Source: an uncultured Eubacteriales bacterium
GTDB taxonomy: Bacteria; Bacillota; Clostridia; Oscillospirales; Oscillospiraceae
Reading direction: 5' to 3'
Assembly: GCA_900540635.1 (NCBI GenBank)
Contig: UQGU01000083.1
Location: 1 to 7,515 of the forward strand
Length of the DNA stretch: 7,515 bases
The stretch's first letter is position 1. Every line of letters starts with the position of its first letter. Shown piece after piece: positions 5,984 through 7,515 of the stretch. Made by a program: the position numbers and the translations under genes. The notes beneath the pieces are model-generated. The model did not search any database. It saw only the letters and a program-made list of their open reading frames with translations, and was not told the origin of the DNA.

Positions 5984-6101
5984 GCTCTATAACGTCCCGA
6001 GTCCCTTCTGGCGCACCGCCCGGATGCACCGCTTTCCCGGTACATCGGTTGGGCCTGGTCAGGGCAGCTGCCGTAAAAATGTCCGCGTGTACAAACAAAT
6101 C

Positions 6102-6138
6102 GTACCCAATATGTGTTTTTTTATATTGTACCCGATAT
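6102..6138. promoter_or_regulatory. Direct repeats GTACCCrATAT, candidate operators
   Basis: GTACCCAATAT (6102-6112) and GTACCCGATAT (6128-6138) match 10/11 and are 26 bp apart. The second overlaps the -35 and spacer of the KilA-N promoter. That is a typical position for repressor sites; the binding protein is unknown, and autoregulation by the KilA-N protein is inference. Confidence 0.4.
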
Positions 6139-6154
6139 TATTTTGTGGTATACT
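6126..6154 (+). promoter_or_regulatory. Promoter of the KilA-N gene
   Basis: TATACT (6149-6154, 5/6) with a TGTGG just before it, and TTGTAC (6126-6131) as a weak -35 at 17-bp spacing. Expected start near 6161, about 40 bases before the GTG. The weak -35 would fit a regulated promoter. Confidence 0.55.
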
Positions 6155-6201
6155 AGAACAGTCATTGAACAAGATAACGGTGGCAGAGAGGCGGTGGAGC
6201 G

Positions 6202-7077
6202 GTGAAAGCGAAGAATGTGCAGAGCGTGATTCACGCTGACGGCGTGGATATCTCCGTGGTCACAACCATTGGCAGCGAAGACGACTTCATTTCCCTGACC
6301 GATATGGCCCGCCACAGAAACCCGGAGTTTCCGGCGGACGTGGTTAAGAATTGGCTACGGCTGAGAAGCACCATCGAATTTCTGGGGCTGTGGGAGCAGA
6401 TGAACAACCCAGACTTTAAACTGGTCGAATTCGACCAGTTTAAAAACGATGCCGGTTCCAATGCCTTTGTCATGTCGCCCCAGAAATGGGTCAAGGAGAC
6501 CAACGCCATCGGCCTGGTTTCCAAGTCTGGCCGGTATGGTGGCGGTACCCTTGCCCACAAGGACATTGCCTTTGAGTTCGCTTCCTGGCTGTCCCCGGAA
6601 TTCAAGCTCTATATCATCAAGGACTACCAGCGGCTCAAAGGGGACGAAAGTCACCGGCTAGCCCTGGAATGGAACGTGAAGCGAATCTTGGCAAGCACGA
6701 ACTACCGGATTCACACCGATGCCATCAAAGAGAATCTGATTCCGCCGGAGCTTCCCAAGTATCAGCAGGGCTTTGTCTATGCCGATGAAGCGGATGTCCT
6801 GAATGTGGCCCTGTTCGGCAAAACCGCCAAGCAGTGGCGGGCCGAAAATCCCAAACGCAAAGGCAATATGCGGGACTACGCCACCATTGAGCAGCTGCTG
6901 GTCATGACCAATCTGGAGGCCGTCAATGCCCTCCTGCTGGAACAGGGTCTCCCACAGCGGGAGCGCCTGGAACAGCTGCGCAAAATGGCAGTGCGTCAGC
7001 TGGAAACCCTGACAGGCAGCGCCGGTGCCCGGAAACTGAACGAGCTGCAAGACCAATTGCAGCTGCCGGAGACTTAA
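6202..7077 (+). CDS. KilA-N domain DNA-binding protein
   Basis: The protein is 291 residues and soluble. The KilA-N domain spans about 29-146: FISLTDMARHRNPEFP, VVKNWLRLRSTIEFLGLWE, FKLVEFDQFKNDAGSNAF, ETNAIGLVSKSGRYGGG and HKDIAFEFASWLSPEFKLYI are all hallmark segments. The family is found in phages, DNA viruses and bacterial accessory regions and is presumed to bind nucleic acid. Residues 150-270 (including ADEADVLNVALFGKTAKQW and RDYATIEQLLVMTNLEAVNA) are a conserved C-terminal extension of chromosomal members. The start is GTG 6202, the only in-frame start after a stop at 6175, with GAGGCGGTGG upstream. It stands alone with its own promoter and terminator, between 49-bp direct repeats and behind a tRNA gene, which suggests an acquired cassette. 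Codons for residues 72-81 form a perfect 30-bp palindrome. Possible roles are antirepressor-like regulator or defence-associated factor; neither is shown. Confidence 0.88.
   Translation: MKAKNVQSVIHADGVDISVVTTIGSEDDFISLTDMARHRNPEFPADVVKNWLRLRSTIEFLGLWEQMNNPDFKLVEFDQFKNDAGSNAFVMSPQKWVKETNAIGLVSKSGRYGGGTLAHKDIAFEFASWLSPEFKLYIIKDYQRLKGDESHRLALEWNVKRILASTNYRIHTDAIKENLIPPELPKYQQGFVYADEADVLNVALFGKTAKQWRAENPKRKGNMRDYATIEQLLVMTNLEAVNALLLEQGLPQRERLEQLRKMAVRQLETLTGSAGARKLNELQDQLQLPET
6415..6444. repeat. Perfect 30-bp palindrome inside the KilA-N gene
   Basis: The left half TTTAAACTGGTCGAA (6415-6429) is exactly reverse-complementary to the right half TTCGACCAGTTTAAA (6430-6444). It spans ten in-frame codons (FKLVEFDQFK) and is centred on an EcoRI-type GAATTC. 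It could form a hairpin in the mRNA or serve as a symmetrical protein-binding site. Confidence 0.95.
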
Positions 7078-7088
7078 GGCATAACAAA

Positions 7089-7132
7089 TCCCCGCCCAGG
7101 CTGTTCTTCAATGACCTGCGGCGGGGACTTTT
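7089..7132 (+). terminator. Intrinsic terminator of the KilA-N gene
   Basis: TCCCCGCC (7089-7096) pairs with GGCGGGGA (7120-7127). CAGG/CCTG extends the stem inside, with one bulged C. The stem is followed by C and TTTT (7129-7132). It begins 11 bases after the stop codon. Confidence 0.8.
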
Positions 7133-7150
7133 GCACGTTATGGAAGCCTC

Positions 7151-7199
7151 GCCCTGCCAGTCCGGCGGACTGCCGCCAAACGCCGACTGGACGGCGTTT
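7151..7199. repeat. 49-bp direct repeat, right copy
   Basis: Same orientation as 5935-5983. The two differences are a T/C in a hairpin loop and a G/A in the second hairpin loop, so both stems are preserved. It starts 19 bp after the KilA-N terminator. Confidence 0.9.
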
Positions 7200-7274
7200 A
7201 TCGAAAGCCCTGTCAAAGATTTGGGCTGGGTGTCCCTCCGGGGGCCCCTTTCTTGTCCCGCCAAGAAGCTCCGC

Positions 7275-7508
7275 AAGAATGCGGCTCAAGGTGCGATTGC
7301 CACTGGCAATCGTTTTCAAAAGCCGAAGTGGTCTTCTATTCCGCGCCAGTGCGCACACTGGCATGGAATGAGTTGAATGCGGGGATGCTTCCGTAGAAAG
7401 TGCCGAAACCCTGCTTCTCTATACCAAGTGCGGGCCGGGAGAATTCTTAAGGAGGACGGATTGGTTTGCGGGAGCAAACCTTTCAGTGCCTCCTTAAGCC
7501 GCATTCTT
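7275..7508. repeat. Structured non-coding block bounded by a 17-bp inverted repeat
   Basis: AAGAATGCGGCTCAAGG (7275-7291) is repeated inverted at 7492-7508 (16/17). Inside lie CGATTGCC-ACT-GGCAATCG followed by TTTT (7294-7316), GCCAGTG-CGCA-CACTGGC with a flanking ATTCC/GGAAT stem (7338-7369), and a nested stem at 7446-7498. I see no credible gene; the longest reading frames are about 60-95 codons without a convincing start or ribosome site. It may be a small non-autonomous element, a structured RNA or the leader of a gene beyond the window. Confidence 0.55.
7446..7498. promoter_or_regulatory. Nested stem-loop enclosing a Shine-Dalgarno-like sequence
   Basis: The outer stem CTTAAGGAGG (7446-7455) pairs with CCTCCTTAAG (7489-7498), 10 bp perfect. 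The inner stem GGTTTGC (7463-7469), loop GGGA, GCAAACC (7474-7480) is 7 bp perfect. The outer 5' strand contains TAAGGAGG, an ideal ribosome site held in the stem. No start codon with a sensible frame follows, so its role is open. Confidence 0.6.
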
Positions 7509-7515
7509 TCCCCCT

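Larger units (their letters stand above)
5727..6079. repeat. Two diverged direct units carrying the tRNA 3' end
   Basis: Unit 1 (5727-5835) and unit 2 (5998-6079) share three blocks in the same order. CGAGTCCCTTCTGGCG plus yACC is 5727-5746 versus 5998-6017 (19/20). GGTACATCrGTTGGG is 5784-5798 versus 6039-6053 (14/15). GCAGCTGCCGTAAAAA is 5820-5835 versus 6064-6079 (16/16). In unit 2 the terminator hairpin is missing. This looks like decayed duplication of a tRNA-flanking unit or an attachment-site remnant. No tRNA body remains in unit 2. Confidence 0.75.

Noticed and set aside
5727..6079. CRISPR array
   Set aside because: The repeats are two diverged multi-block units of different length with no regular spacers, and no cas gene is present.
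5638..6239. Several small frames on both strands over the tRNA and its repeats
   Set aside because: They overlap the tRNA, terminators and inverted repeats. Similar peptides on both strands are explained by the inverted repeat.
5935..7199. Complete transposon or integrative element around the KilA-N gene
   Set aside because: There is no transposase, integrase or resolvase in the interval, and the flanking repeats are direct with no target duplication that I can demonstrate. It is kept only as a candidate cassette.
7316..7504. 62-codon minus-strand frame (MRLKEALKG start) near the right edge
   Set aside because: It is composed entirely of the hairpin-rich block, with no recognisable domain. 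A real gene cannot be excluded without sequence beyond the window.

Overview
The window looks like chromosomal sequence from a GC-rich member of the Firmicutes, most likely a gut clostridium of the Oscillospiraceae/Ruminococcaceae type. The evidence is near-consensus sigma-A promoters, strong AGGAGG-type ribosome sites, the protein families present, and many short palindromic intergenic repeats of a kind I associate with those genomes. The taxonomic placement is inference; there is no rRNA or other marker to prove it.

Left part (about 1-3990), all genes on the minus strand. mutY (A/G-specific adenine glycosylase) overlaps by 8 bases with a HisJ-type PHP phosphatase gene, so the two form a small operon. 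Next comes a palindrome-rich intergenic element (1891-2099), then an almost perfect sigma-A promoter driving two adjacent alpha/beta-hydrolase esterase genes. The esterases are distant members of one fold family and are separated by a large inverted repeat built of TTGACAG heptads. The 3' ends of both hisJ and the last esterase gene run straight into related 19-bp repeat units, which sit on the stop codon.

Middle part (about 3990-5783), plus strand. A divergent intergenic region carries a perfect AACCTTCCCC hairpin between two outward promoters. A gene that probably starts at TTG encodes a secreted, membrane-anchored PIG-L (LmbE-like) deacetylase: signal peptide, deacetylase domain, charged Ala/Glu-rich stalk and C-terminal transmembrane helix. 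After it comes a complete tRNA-Arg(ACG) gene with its own promoter, encoded CCA end and a strong terminator.

Right part (about 5784-7515). This is the accessory and most unusual region. The tRNA 3' end is part of a 38-bp inverted repeat spanning the terminator, and it also recurs as a 20-bp direct copy 271 bp downstream. A lone KilA-N-domain gene follows, with its own promoter, candidate operator repeats and an intrinsic terminator. It is bracketed by two 49-bp direct repeats (47/49 identical). Its coding sequence contains a perfect 30-bp palindrome. The last 240 bases hold no convincing gene but a series of hairpins bounded by a 17-bp inverted repeat, which suggests a structured RNA or a small non-autonomous element. 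No integrase, transposase, CRISPR array or rRNA is visible. The housekeeping genes on the left have no evident functional link to the KilA-N cassette.
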